Shown piece by piece: positions 1 to 9,900 of a DNA stretch of 64,000 bases. Every line of letters starts with the position of its first letter. The first letter of the stretch is position 1. Source of the stretch: Sodalis sp. dw_96 (lineage in GTDB: Bacteria > Pseudomonadota > Gammaproteobacteria > Enterobacterales > Enterobacteriaceae). The DNA is taken from contig NZ_JAAVUT010000002.1 in NCBI RefSeq assembly GCF_018449575.1, positions 463,073 through 527,072 of the forward strand, written 5' to 3'. A model generated the notes under the pieces. That model was not told the DNA's origin. It worked only from the letters and a program-made list of their open reading frames with translations, and made no database searches. The position numbers and the translations under genes were made by a program.

Positions 1-456
1 ACCGCGCTGGATGTCACCATCCAGGAACAAATTCTCAAATTGCTGCTTAATCTGCGTGACCAGCTCGGCATGGGGATCATTTTCGTCACCCACGATCTCG
101 GCGTGGTGGCACAGCTTTGCGATCGGGTGGCCGTGATGTATGCCGGACGCATCGTTGAAACCGCGCCGGTGGCCGACCTTCTTCAACGCCCTCGGCATCC
201 TTATACCCAAGGGCTTATCGCGTCGGTGCCACAGGCCGGTGACGCGCGCACCTCGCTGCAATCCATTGAAGGCACGCCGCCCTCGCTGCTGAATTTACCC
301 GCGGGCTGCAGCTTTCATCCCCGCTGCCCCTACAGCACTGAAGTGTGCCGGCAACAGGTTCCGCCCCTGATCCGATTGTCTGACAACAGACAGGTAGCCT
401 GCCATCACCATCAGCATATTCAGCAACAGCTGGCCGAGCAGTTGGAGGGAGTTTGA
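1..456 (+). CDS. Peptide ABC transporter ATP-binding protein (DppD/OppD type), 5' end outside window
   Basis: Frame 1 is open from the first base, so the gene enters from the left and only its last 151 codons are present. What is seen is the end of an ABC ATPase: the D-loop ALDVT at the very start, the H-loop in [26 protein letters not shown], then the OppD/DppD C-terminal cap with its cluster [21 protein letters not shown] and a final Cys-His run. The family couples ATP hydrolysis to import of di- or oligopeptides or glutathione. The stop lies one base before the next ATG, so the two ATPases are translationally coupled, as in dppDF and oppDF. Walker A and the signature motif lie outside the window. 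Confidence 0.93.
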   Translation, partial: TALDVTIQEQILKLLLNLRDQLGMGIIFVTHDLGVVAQLCDRVAVMYAGRIVETAPVADLLQRPRHPYTQGLIASVPQAGDARTSLQSIEGTPPSLLNLPAGCSFHPRCPYSTEVCRQQVPPLIRLSDNRQVACHHHQHIQQQLAEQLEGV

Positions 457-457
457 A

Positions 458-1450
458 ATGAGCAATCCACCTCGCGAGATACCTATTATCAGCGTGGAAG
501 ATGCGATGGTGCATTTTCCGGTTAAACAGTCCCTCACCCAATATCTGAAAGGCGAGCCGAAGAAATACATTCAGGCGCTGAACGGCGTACGCCTCGAGAT
601 AAAACGCGGTGAGACCCTGGGCATTGTCGGTGAATCGGGCTGCGGAAAATCCACCCTGGCGCGTACGCTGGTGGGATTGGAAAATGCCACCGACGGACGC
701 GTTCGTTTCAAGGGCCAGGATATCGCCGAACTGCGCGGTCAATACCGGCGCAGCTTCAACCGCCAGGTACAGATGATTTTCCAGGATCCCTATGGCTCGC
801 TGAACCCGAGAATGACCGTCGGCCAGATGCTGACGGAAGCACTCTCGGTGCACCATGTCTGCCCGAAGAAAGATATCCCGGCACGGATCCGGCAACTGAT
901 GGCACTGGTACGCCTGCCCGAGGATGCCATAGACAAATATCCCCATGAATTTTCCGGTGGACAGCGCCAGCGTATCGGCATCAGCCGCGCGCTGGCGGTG
1001 GAGCCGGAAGTCCTGGTGGCGGACGAACTGGTGTCGGCGCTGGATGTCTCCGTCCAGGCCCAGGTGGTGAACCTGCTGCTGGATCTGCAGCAAAAGCTGT
1101 CCCTGACGGTGCTGTTTGTCGCCCACGATCTGCGGCTGGTACGCCATATTTCACATCGCGTGGCGGTGATGTATCTCGGGGAAGTGGTGGAAGTGGGCGA
1201 TACCGAAACCCTGTATGAGTCCCCTCTTCACCCCTACACCCAGGCACTGCTCCGTGCCGCCCCGACCCTGGATCCCGCCGACCGGGGTAAAAATGTCAGC
1301 CTGACCGGCGAGTTGCCCAGTCCGCTGTCTCCCCCATCCGGCTGCCGGTTTCATACCCGCTGTCCCAAGGCCACCGATCTCTGTCGGGTCGAACGCCCGA
1401 TACTGGCGGTGAAATCATCGGGGCTAAAGGTCGCCTGTCACTGGGCTTGA
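458..1450 (+). CDS. Peptide ABC transporter ATP-binding protein (DppF/OppF type)
   Basis: This 330-residue protein is complete. It has Walker A GESGCGKST (about residue 59), the Q-loop MIFQDPYGSLNPR, signature FSGGQRQRIGISRALA, Walker B VLVADELVSALD and the switch His in VAHDLRLV, followed by the Cys-rich C-terminal region CRFHTRCPKATDLC typical of the OppF/DppF subfamily. It would pair with the preceding ATPase to energise a peptide importer whose permeases and binding protein presumably lie upstream. Walker B has DELVSALD where DEPVSALD is usual, a conservative change next to the catalytic Glu. The next gene is an isoaspartyl peptidase, which suggests that imported peptides are hydrolysed by the same locus, as in the E. 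coli iaaA-gsi cluster. Confidence 0.93.
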   Translation: MSNPPREIPIISVEDAMVHFPVKQSLTQYLKGEPKKYIQALNGVRLEIKRGETLGIVGESGCGKSTLARTLVGLENATDGRVRFKGQDIAELRGQYRRSFNRQVQMIFQDPYGSLNPRMTVGQMLTEALSVHHVCPKKDIPARIRQLMALVRLPEDAIDKYPHEFSGGQRQRIGISRALAVEPEVLVADELVSALDVSVQAQVVNLLLDLQQKLSLTVLFVAHDLRLVRHISHRVAVMYLGEVVEVGDTETLYESPLHPYTQALLRAAPTLDPADRGKNVSLTGELPSPLSPPSGCRFHTRCPKATDLCRVERPILAVKSSGLKVACHWA

Positions 1451-1478
1451 ACCACAATGATTACGCCCGCCACGGGGT

Positions 1479-1574
1479 GCGAAGCATAATAAATTCTTCT
1501 GTCTTTGGGCGGGAAGCATGATGAATCCGTTCATCACAGGGCGTGAAGCTATTGAAGCAAAAATAAGGTGAACA
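1479..1574 (+). repeat. Degenerate tandem repeat, about three units of 32 bp
   Basis: Between the ATPase and the peptidase, similar blocks begin at 1479, 1511 and 1543. The first two share the skeleton GAAGCAT.AT.AAT and end in GGGC; the third keeps only GTGAAGC. Identity between the first two is roughly two thirds by eye. The array fills most of the intergenic gap and ends just before the ribosome-binding site of the peptidase. It is the weakest of several boundary repeats in the window. Confidence 0.45.
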
Positions 1575-1576
1575 GA

Positions 1577-2539
1577 ATGGCTAAGACGGTTTCCCCGATA
1601 GCATTGGCCCTCCACGGCGGCTGCGGCGTTATGGCGGAACATGAAATGACTGAGGATGAGTGGCGTGCCGCGCGCGAAGCGCTCAAACAGGCGCTGGCCG
1701 CCGGCCGGCAAGTACTGCTAGGTCAGGGTTCCTCGCTGGATGCCGTACAGGCCGCGGTGGTGGTCATGGAAGACTCCCCCTGGTTCAACGCCGGTTACGG
1801 CGCGGCCCTGAATGCCGACGCCGGGCATGAGCTTGACGCGGCCATCATGTACGGCGCCACCCTTGCCGCCGGAGCGGTATGCGGGGCGCGGCATATCCGC
1901 AATCCCATCCTGGCGGCCCGCCATCTGCTGGACGCCGGCGACAGCGTATTACTGGCCGGCGACGGCGCGGACAACTATGCCCTGGCCAATGGGCTTGCCT
2001 GTGTCGATGCCGATTATTTTACCACCCCGCGCCGGGTCGAGGCCCTTGCTGCCATGCGCCGCCATCAGACTGCGGGCACCTATAAAGCGGCGAAAGAGGC
2101 TGAAAAGCACGGGACCGTCGGCGCGGTGGCCCTGGACGGACAAGGCCACCTTGCCGCCGCCACCTCCACGGGAGGCTACAATAACAAACCCGTCGGACGC
2201 ATCGGCGACAGCCCGTTAATCGGCGCGGGAACTTACGCCCGGGACGGCGTCTGCGCAGTATCGGGCACCGGCCAGGGAGAATATTTCATCCGCAACGTAC
2301 TGGCCCACGATATCGCCAGCAGGATACGTTACGTCGGAGAAAGCATCGAGCAGGCGACAGCCTTTCATATCATGGGCGACTTCAAACAGCTGGGCGTTGG
2401 CGCCGGCGCCGTCGCCATTGATGCAAAAGGCAATATCACCGCGCCCTTCAATACATTGGGGATGTTCAGGGGCTGGGTATTGCCTGACGGACGGGCATAT
2501 GTCGGCAGCCATGCCGAACTCTACCCGGTGGCGTTGTAA
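1577..2539 (+). CDS. iaaA: Isoaspartyl peptidase / type III L-asparaginase
   Basis: The product is an N-terminal-nucleophile hydrolase of 320 residues. It would remove beta-aspartyl residues from damaged peptides and hydrolyse asparagine. The N-terminus LALHGGCG, the NAGYGAALNADAGHELDAAIM stretch and the self-cleavage site KHGTVGAVALD are all intact. Thr180 would be the catalytic nucleophile exposed by autocleavage, close to Thr179 of E. coli IaaA. The downstream GTGQGE element of the small subunit is also present. The ATG at 1577 is chosen because AAGG lies 8 bases before it; a GTG three codons earlier is possible. It follows two peptide-importer ATPases in the same direction, so a role in using imported peptides is a reasonable inference. 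Confidence 0.93.
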   Translation: MAKTVSPIALALHGGCGVMAEHEMTEDEWRAAREALKQALAAGRQVLLGQGSSLDAVQAAVVVMEDSPWFNAGYGAALNADAGHELDAAIMYGATLAAGAVCGARHIRNPILAARHLLDAGDSVLLAGDGADNYALANGLACVDADYFTTPRRVEALAAMRRHQTAGTYKAAKEAEKHGTVGAVALDGQGHLAAATSTGGYNNKPVGRIGDSPLIGAGTYARDGVCAVSGTGQGEYFIRNVLAHDIASRIRYVGESIEQATAFHIMGDFKQLGVGAGAVAIDAKGNITAPFNTLGMFRGWVLPDGRAYVGSHAELYPVAL

Positions 2540-2750
2540 AGGAAGCTTAGCCAAACTTCTGGGTCCGGCCACCAATAAAACAGCTGCCCTTGCAGAATCA
2601 TGACCCGTGTTTGATGATAGGATAGTGAGGACGAACAGGAGGGCGGCATGGTGTTTTGAACAAGGATTTGGCCGTCCCTTGCAAAACCGGCAATGCCCCG
2701 CCTGTACAGTCCGGTATCAGATCGCGTAGAGACTCATACAGGGAATCATT

Positions 2751-3794
2751 TTGTCAAAAATAACCATTCAAGACGTTGCCAGACTGGCAGGGGTATCCGC
2801 ATCAACCATCTCAAATTATTTCAACGATCGTCGCGGCCTGATGCGCAACGATACTCAGAAAAGAATTGCTGATGCGATTTTAACATTGGGCTATGTGCCG
2901 AATGTCGCCGCCCGGAATCTCAAGATTGGCCATTCATCCATGCTTGGATTGCTTATTCCCACCGTCGCCAATCCCTTCTTCGGTGAACTGTCGCTGGCCG
3001 TTGAACAGGCGGCGAATAATCGGGGCTATCGTTTAATCCTATGCAATACACTGCGTGACGCCCAAACGGAACAGCGCTGTATCCAGGATCTGATTGCCCA
3101 CGGCGTGCGCGGAATCCTCACCGTCTCAGGGCAGTTAAGCAAGAAGACCATGACGCAATTCATTCGGGACGGCATTGCCTTTTTGGCGTTTGATGCCGCG
3201 GAAAACAGCTCAGCTACCGACGTGGTGACTATTGATAACTACCAATGTGTAAAGATGCTGACCGAATATCTCATCAACTCGGGCCACCGGGCTGTCATGT
3301 ATGTGTGCTCAGATACGCTGACGTTAAGCCGGAAAGAGCGTATCAGTGGCTATTGCGCCGCCATCGCCGCGCATCAGCTGGATGAAAATCTGCTGAAAAT
3401 CAACACCGGTCATTTACACCATTCCTATTACGGGGATGCGGATCTGATTGAAATGGGCGGCATTGCGGCGGAGCACATTCTTTCTTTACCCACCCTCCCC
3501 ACGGCAGTAATTGGCATGAATGACATGGTGGCAATCGGCATCATGACTCGCCTGCGGGAAAATGGCGTCAGCGTTCCTCAGCAGATTTCCATTTTGGGCA
3601 TTGACGATATCCATTTCTCCAGCCTGATCACACCCACATTAACCACCATGCGCCAGCCTTTCGATAAGATTGCTGAAACCGCCATGGATATCCTGCTAAA
3701 AAGAATCGATAACCCTTCCCTGCCCATACAAAATATCAAAATCAGCCCCAAATTGATCGTACGTGACTCAAGCCAGATCATCACATCGGCATAA
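2751..3794 (+). CDS. LacI-family transcriptional regulator
   Basis: A 347-residue repressor-type protein. The N-terminus ITIQDVARLAGVSASTISNYFNDR is the LacI helix-turn-helix, followed by the hinge helix region VPNVAARNLKIG and a periplasmic-binding-protein-like effector domain (LGLLIPTVANPFFGEL, then VIGMNDMVAIG and ISILGIDDI near the C-terminus). The start is TTG at 2751, with AGGGAA 7 bases upstream; no ATG fits the HTH. It sits between the peptidase (same strand) and a convergent isomerase/MFS pair. LacI regulators normally sense a sugar and act locally, so the sugar isomerase and transporter genes are the likelier targets. The ligand cannot be read from the sequence. Confidence 0.92.
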   Translation: MSKITIQDVARLAGVSASTISNYFNDRRGLMRNDTQKRIADAILTLGYVPNVAARNLKIGHSSMLGLLIPTVANPFFGELSLAVEQAANNRGYRLILCNTLRDAQTEQRCIQDLIAHGVRGILTVSGQLSKKTMTQFIRDGIAFLAFDAAENSSATDVVTIDNYQCVKMLTEYLINSGHRAVMYVCSDTLTLSRKERISGYCAAIAAHQLDENLLKINTGHLHHSYYGDADLIEMGGIAAEHILSLPTLPTAVIGMNDMVAIGIMTRLRENGVSVPQQISILGIDDIHFSSLITPTLTTMRQPFDKIAETAMDILLKRIDNPSLPIQNIKISPKLIVRDSSQIITSA

Positions 3795-3949
3795 ATCTCA
3801 CGCATTACACTAGCCAAACCCCTTGCCTTGTCCTTGCCTTCCGTTTGAACCGTAATTATGGGTCATATTTCCCATTGCTGAACGACGTTAACTGACACGC
3901 AAGGTAAAATGCCGCCCGGATACAGCAAGGCGGCAAATTCACATGGCTC

Positions 3950-5122
3950 TCAAAGATCCTGGAGCACTTCCACACAGGCACCTAGGGTGTGATAATCCGC
4001 TTTGTTGTTATAAGACTTGCGCTGGTCGTAATGGCTATTATCCTCCCGTAAAACCCGGAACCAGGCGCCATATTCATGATCCACAAAATGGTCCCACGCA
4101 TAGCCCCACAGCCTGTCGTACCACTGCCAATAATAATCATGCCCGCTGCGTTTAGCCAACAGTGCGGCGGCGGCGATACTTTCCGCCTGAACCCAAAAAT
4201 ATTTATCAGTGTCATAAATTCCGCCGTCGGGGCCATAGCCATAAATCAAACCGCCAAACCGAGAGTCCCAGCCTTTTTCAACCGCCGTTTTAAATAACGC
4301 TTCCGCCCTGGGTAAATACCAGTCTCTTTCCGAATGGCGGGACAATATCAATAACAGCTTCGCCCACTCCGTCTGATGTCCGGTTTGCACGCCCCAGGGT
4401 CGGATATTGTTTTCCTTCTCTCCCCGGGCATAGTCGAAATCCAACGACCAGTCCCGATGATAGTGCTCCCATATTTGTCCGTTCAACTTATCGGCCAATA
4501 CCACGGTAATACCCTCGGCGATCAGGATGGCCCGATGCAGGTATTTGTCGTCATGGCTGGCTTCGAAGCAGGCGATCAGCGCCTCGCAGGCATGCATATT
4601 GTCATTCTGGCCACGATAATCACTGACGTTCCAATATTCATCGGCTTCATTGGCGTACTTGCTTTCCAGGGGCAACCAGAAGCGTTGTTCCATCAACTGC
4701 CAGGTTTCCTCCATCCAGCGTTCGGCCTCAGGGACACCGCACTGCCAGGCGCGGGCATAAGCAAGCAGAACAAACGCCAGACCGTAGCAGTGGTTGGCGT
4801 TGTCCGCGCGGTGATGTTCCGATAAACGCCAGGTATACCCCTTATTATCCGGGTTAAAATGGCGCTGGCGTAAAAAATCCAGTCCGTGAATGATTCGTTG
4901 GTAATAAATATCCTCACCAAACAATTTATAAACATGGCAATAGTTAATAATAAACCGGCAGGAAGCGACCAGCGTTCTCGTCTTAGCATCATAGACTTCG
5001 CCATTATTCATATAGCAATGATAAAAGCCGCCCGCAGGATCCACGCATCGAGGCTCATAAAATTGCATAATATCTTTTATATGCGATATTAGAAATGTTT
5101 TGCTTTTAAAGTTCATCGTCAT
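3950..5122 (-). CDS. AGE-family sugar epimerase/isomerase
   Basis: A protein of 390 residues of the N-acylglucosamine 2-epimerase fold, an (alpha/alpha)6 barrel that isomerises or epimerises free sugars (mannose isomerase, YihS-type sulfoquinovose/mannose isomerase, cellobiose epimerase). Recognisable pieces are the N-terminal DPAGGFYHCY, the middle NDNMHACEALI and WEHY, the PWGVQTGHQTEWAKLL motif with conserved active-site His and Glu, and the C-terminal FWVQAESIAAAALL. Tandem ATGs at 5122 and 5116 follow an in-frame TTG at 5128; 5122 is preferred, 5116 is possible. It starts 22 bases after the MFS gene, so the two form an operon. The length is within the family range; the substrate is not determined. 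Confidence 0.86.
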   Translation of the reverse strand: MTMNFKSKTFLISHIKDIMQFYEPRCVDPAGGFYHCYMNNGEVYDAKTRTLVASCRFIINYCHVYKLFGEDIYYQRIIHGLDFLRQRHFNPDNKGYTWRLSEHHRADNANHCYGLAFVLLAYARAWQCGVPEAERWMEETWQLMEQRFWLPLESKYANEADEYWNVSDYRGQNDNMHACEALIACFEASHDDKYLHRAILIAEGITVVLADKLNGQIWEHYHRDWSLDFDYARGEKENNIRPWGVQTGHQTEWAKLLLILSRHSERDWYLPRAEALFKTAVEKGWDSRFGGLIYGYGPDGGIYDTDKYFWVQAESIAAAALLAKRSGHDYYWQWYDRLWGYAWDHFVDHEYGAWFRVLREDNSHYDQRKSYNNKADYHTLGACVEVLQDL

Positions 5123-5143
5123 TCTCAATTATTAATATATTGG

Positions 5144-6445
5144 CTAATGAGATATAATGGGGGAAATTTTTCCTTCAGTTTTATTTGTACCCAAATTGGC
5201 GGGTTGATCCTTCAGAAATACCCATAATATAATCGCCGCCAACACATCAAAGCAGGCAATGGAAATAAACATGGGGTTATAACCGATGGTTGTCACCAAG
5301 GCGCCGACCACAAGTGTAAAAAGGGTGGTTCCAAGCCAGCCCAAGCCGCCATTCAATCCGCTGGCGGTTGCTACCTCTTTATGCCCGAAAACATCGGTAT
5401 TGAGTGGCAAGATGCCGCCTACTACCAGCATCTGATGGGCGAACCCCACCATGCCCAGCAGCATGACCACGACAATGATATTGTCCGCCATGCCGATAAA
5501 AGCGGGAGCCGTCATAAGAACCGCCGCCGTGCAAACCACCAGTTTGCGCGAGGTTATCAGGGATATCCGGAAAATCCGCTGATAGAACGGCGCCAGATAG
5601 CCCCCCACGATACAACCCAAATCGGCGCACACAAACGGGACCCACGCCGTCATGGCCACCTGTTTAATGTCCAGCCCCCTGACCGTCATGAGATAAAGCG
5701 GGATCCAGAAGTTATAGGTCCCCTGTGCCGGCTCGGCCAGAAAACGCGGTATGGCCAATGCCCACCATTGCCGGCAGGTCAGGATGTCTTTCCAGCTCGG
5801 CTTGGGATAATCAAGGCGCTTATCCGGTTCCTGTCCCGCCAGGATGTAGTTCTTTTCATCCTCGGTCAGGGCACTGGCTTGTTCGGGCTTGCGGTACAAC
5901 AGGAAGAAAGCCAGGGACCAGAGTATACCCAGTGAACCGATGATAAAGAACGCGATACGCCAGTTATAAGACAGGATCAGAACAACCATAACGGGAGGTG
6001 CCACCGCGCCCCCCAACGATGTGCCGACGTTGAACCAGCCGGTGGCAATGGAACGTTCTCTGGCGGGAAACCATTCCTGCACGGCTTTGACGCCGGAAGG
6101 GATAATCGCCGATTCGCTCAATCCCAGCGCACCGCGAAGAAAAGCGAGCGAAAGCCAGCCATGGGTAAAACCGTGAGCCAGACTTATAACAGACCAGGCG
6201 ATGGCAAATATCGCCAAACCGATCTTTACCCCCAGCGAATCAATGACTATCCCGGCAATGGGTTGCATAATGGCATAGCAGGCTTGAAACGTAGCTATGA
6301 TATAAGAATATTGCTGTGTGGTAATATTCAGATCTTGTTTAATTGTTGAGGCCGCGACCGCTAACGCATTACGGTCGATATAATTTAAAACGACACCGAA
6401 CGCCATCAGCATTACGATGAACCATCTTAAGTTTCTTATTTTCAT
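5144..6445 (-). CDS. MFS sugar-acid type transporter (ExuT/ACS-like)
   Basis: A 433-residue inner-membrane permease with about twelve hydrophobic helices. The opening RWFIVMLMAFGVVLNYIDRNALAVA and the loop FQACYAIMQPIAGIVIDSLGVKIG are typical of the anion:cation symporter branch of the major facilitator superfamily (hexuronate, galactonate and glucarate carriers). The start is set at the ATG at 6445 because AAGGGT lies just upstream and the hydrophobic protein begins there; a longer upstream frame lacks a good ribosome site. It is first in an operon with the AGE isomerase, suggesting uptake followed by isomerisation of one sugar. The LacI gene at 2751 is the nearest regulator. Confidence 0.88.
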   Translation of the reverse strand: MKIRNLRWFIVMLMAFGVVLNYIDRNALAVAASTIKQDLNITTQQYSYIIATFQACYAIMQPIAGIVIDSLGVKIGLAIFAIAWSVISLAHGFTHGWLSLAFLRGALGLSESAIIPSGVKAVQEWFPARERSIATGWFNVGTSLGGAVAPPVMVVLILSYNWRIAFFIIGSLGILWSLAFFLLYRKPEQASALTEDEKNYILAGQEPDKRLDYPKPSWKDILTCRQWWALAIPRFLAEPAQGTYNFWIPLYLMTVRGLDIKQVAMTAWVPFVCADLGCIVGGYLAPFYQRIFRISLITSRKLVVCTAAVLMTAPAFIGMADNIIVVVMLLGMVGFAHQMLVVGGILPLNTDVFGHKEVATASGLNGGLGWLGTTLFTLVVGALVTTIGYNPMFISIACFDVLAAIILWVFLKDQPANLGTNKTEGKISPIISH

Positions 6446-6993
6446 GCTTACCCTTATAAATAGATTTTTCCGGGAATAGGCACCCGCTTCGACTTTTAGA
6501 TCAAAGATAAAATTAATTTTTAGCAATTTTTTTCAAAAATCATTTTTAGTTATCCATAAGCAGCTCACTTTTAGCGGATGACTGTATCGATTTAGTAAAA
6601 CGATACAGTAATGAATCTAATTTATATTTGATCGTGATCTCATTTTCGCTATAGGCGTTATGCCTCGAACCTAACGACAATGCTGGATGAGGATTACGAA
6701 ACTTTCGTGCGGAAGTTTTTCGATACGTGATGAGATTGACCGCGATGTGCGCCACTATGCGCCGCTACATGAAGGGGAGGCCGGCCTCGCCTAATGTGAA
6801 TTTTGAGCATTTGTTATCAGTTTGGCCGGCTTTCTCCACCGGCGGATAATCATTTAACATTTAATGGAAAACTTTAGATCATTACCTTATAAATAAGTTA
6901 GTTAGTCCCTATTTTTACCATTGAACGCCTTTCACCTATAGAGTTACTATGAGATAGATTTTCTACATTTTCCGCCAAGGGCAGCTTAACTCA
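6446..6993. other. AT-rich intergenic stretch, no confident gene
   Basis: This 548-base gap precedes the helicase gene. The left half should carry the promoter of the MFS operon. Around 6660-6830 the base composition rises and there are broken frames on both strands, including a minus-strand frame of 69 codons from 6755; none has a ribosome site or recognisable domain. It may be relic DNA at the edge of the helicase module. No tRNA or clear terminal inverted repeats were seen. Confidence 0.4.
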
Positions 6994-9900
6994 ATGGATG
7001 ATAAACATAACAACGACGCCTTATTGAGCAGCACAATCGATGGGGCATTACAGGTATTGGATTACTGGCACAAGATTGAATTCTTTGAATCCACCGATAT
7101 CAAGGACCTGGAAGATGGGGCTGAAGGCGTCCTGAGATACACCGCCGAGCAGTTACAGCAGCCCGCTTGCCTTCCATGGATTGATCCCGAGCAAATCAGA
7201 CGCGCGGGGAAGAATTATTTGCCTTCCAAGAAATACAATTACAAGCTCTATTTCGGCATTTTTGATCGTAACGAAATCTTTGATCGGGCGAAACGAGCCT
7301 ATCCGGAACTCGCCAACGACAAACAGGAACAAAACCAAGACGAAGGGCGGACGTGTTCAATTACGCTCTTTGTCGATCAAGATGGGCATGCTGATGGCGA
7401 AAGCTTCGAGTTCTCCACCGTCACCTGGGCCCTGGGACAACTTGAAAAAAGCGGGTTGGAAAACATCTCGTTGGATAATTATGAGGTTGAGACGGAAAAT
7501 GTACGCCAGCGTTTTCTGGAAGTCATGATGGTGGCTGGCAATTTGAAGCAGCAGCATGGATTACAGCCGGTATTGACAGGATACGAAATTATTGAGTTTT
7601 TAAAATCCATGGCGGCATGGACCGATTTTATCCCTGAAATCTCAACACCCGCCCTTTACGTAAAGCTCACCGAGGCTAAGCCTAAAGTAAAGGGCCAACT
7701 CCAAGAAAAAATTGAATTGAAGCTTGATTCACTCTATCACCTAAGCCGATTACCGGAAATTATCACAAAAAAAGAATTTCACAAACTAAACACCGAAAAA
7801 CCGATCACGGCTAAAAATGAAATTACTGAACCCTATGAAAATAATAAAATTACTATTCTAAATAGCTTTTATATTCGAGATATCGAACGAGTTATTAAAG
7901 ATATAAAAAAAGAAGGGATAGATCTCTGTTCGCCTTTAGGGCGTTATCTTTGCGGTGAAGGAGAAAAGCAGCCGGACCTGCTGGCTCCCGAAGGAAAACC
8001 TATCCTCATAAAGATGCTTCGGTTAAGCAAACTCCCCGCCGGGCGCTGGCCGGCAGAAACAGCGCATGGGATGAGCCTGATGCAACAGTTTGCAATTAAT
8101 AATATCGAAGAAGAATTAGCGCACTGCGGTCTCTATTCCGTCAACGGGCCTCCGGGGACGGGTAAAACAACCATGCTTCGCGATCTTATCGCCGGTAATC
8201 TAGTGAAACGCGCTGGGGTATTGGCCGGTCTTGACAACGCCAGCGATGCTTTTAGCGGCGAAATAACCATTACATTGGGCAATAAACTCTATAACGTGAA
8301 ATGTCTGTCGCCGATGCTGACAGGTTTTGAAATGGTGGTGGTTTCCAGCAATAACGCGGCCGTGGAGAATATATCCCAAGAATTGCCTCAGCTGAAAAGT
8401 CTCGGTAAATCCTGGGAAGGCATCAACTATCTAAAACCTGTCGCACAAAAGCTGGCTGCGGTGGATAGGCCGTTGAAAGAGCATGAGCACTCAGAGGAAA
8501 AGGCCGAGGGGAAAAAAAGAAAAATCGAGCCACTAACGAAAGAAACGGAGTGTTGGGGGTTGATTGCCGCTGCACTGGGCAAACAAGAAAATCGGGATAT
8601 TTTTGGAGGTCGAGTGTTTTACCACACAATGAAAGACTGCTTTGCCACTCCCCCCGCCGATGACTACGCTACCCTGGCAGACGCTATTAAAGATAAAAAT
8701 TTAGCCGTTCCCTCATTCTCCGATGCAAAATCAGCCTTTATCAAAGCCAAAACTGAGTATCAAGAACGGCTAAAAGAGTTATCTAAACTTGAAACATTGG
8801 CCGAGCATGAAGGGCAGTGTTGGCTACAAAAACGCAAATCGGAACAAAAACACGCTCGTCTTCTCAGACTGGATGCCCGTTTGGCAAAGCGGCGAGAAAA
8901 TAAACCCGCATGGCGGTTCATAAATATCCGTCAATGGTGCCGTGCACATTCAATTATCAAGGGCTTAAACCTGCGTCAAAATACAGCTGAAGCTCAATAC
9001 AAAATCGAGTTTAATAAATGGGAACTTCTCCATTCGGCGTGGATTGATGAACAGCGTTCCTGCGCGGCGCTTAAAGAAAAGTATGCGGGCGTTATTTTCC
9101 CGACATGGGAAACCGACCTTGAAGCAGCTGCCATTCAGCGTACGGCCTTCGGCCAATGTCCAATACTGAATGAAGCTCGCACTCATCTTATGGTCAAAGC
9201 TCTTGACCTGCATCAGGCATGGCTTGCCACTGCCTACAAAGAGAGCTATCTGTCGCAATCAATATTTGCTCTCATGCACGCCATAAACGGAGTAGTGGCA
9301 GACCCAAAAGCCGCCAAAGCGTTATGGCATTTACTGTTTATGATAGTGCCCGTCATCTCTTCCACCTTTGCCTCCGTGGCACGCCAGTTCGCCGCGTTGG
9401 GGTCTGGAGACATCGGCTGGCTGTTTATTGATGAAGCGGGCCAGGCCACACCACAGCAAGCTGCCGGCGCGCTTTGGCGAGCAAAACGTGCAGTCGTCGT
9501 GGGAGATCCGCTACAAATAGAACCGGTGTTCACCGTTCCTCCGACTTTCGTCGAGGCCATCGCACGGCGTGAGTTTGGCAAGCAATGGCTCCTCTGGTCT
9601 CCAACGGTGCAATCAGTTCAAAACCTGGCTGACCGAGCGAACCCGTACGGTACTTATCAGATTGCTAAAGGAACCTGGCTGGGAAGTCCGTTACGTGTTC
9701 ACCGTCGTTGCGATGAGCCGATGTTCAGCATTGCAAATGCCATTGCCTACAACAACAAAATGCTGCACGGCCGGGATGATATAGTGAGTGACGAAAATTT
9801 TATTTGGGGGCCGAGTTGCTGGTTCGATGTCCGGGGAAAAACGGAAGGAAAACATTTTGTTCCCGCACAGGCCCGGCATGTTCTGCACTTACTCCAGGCG

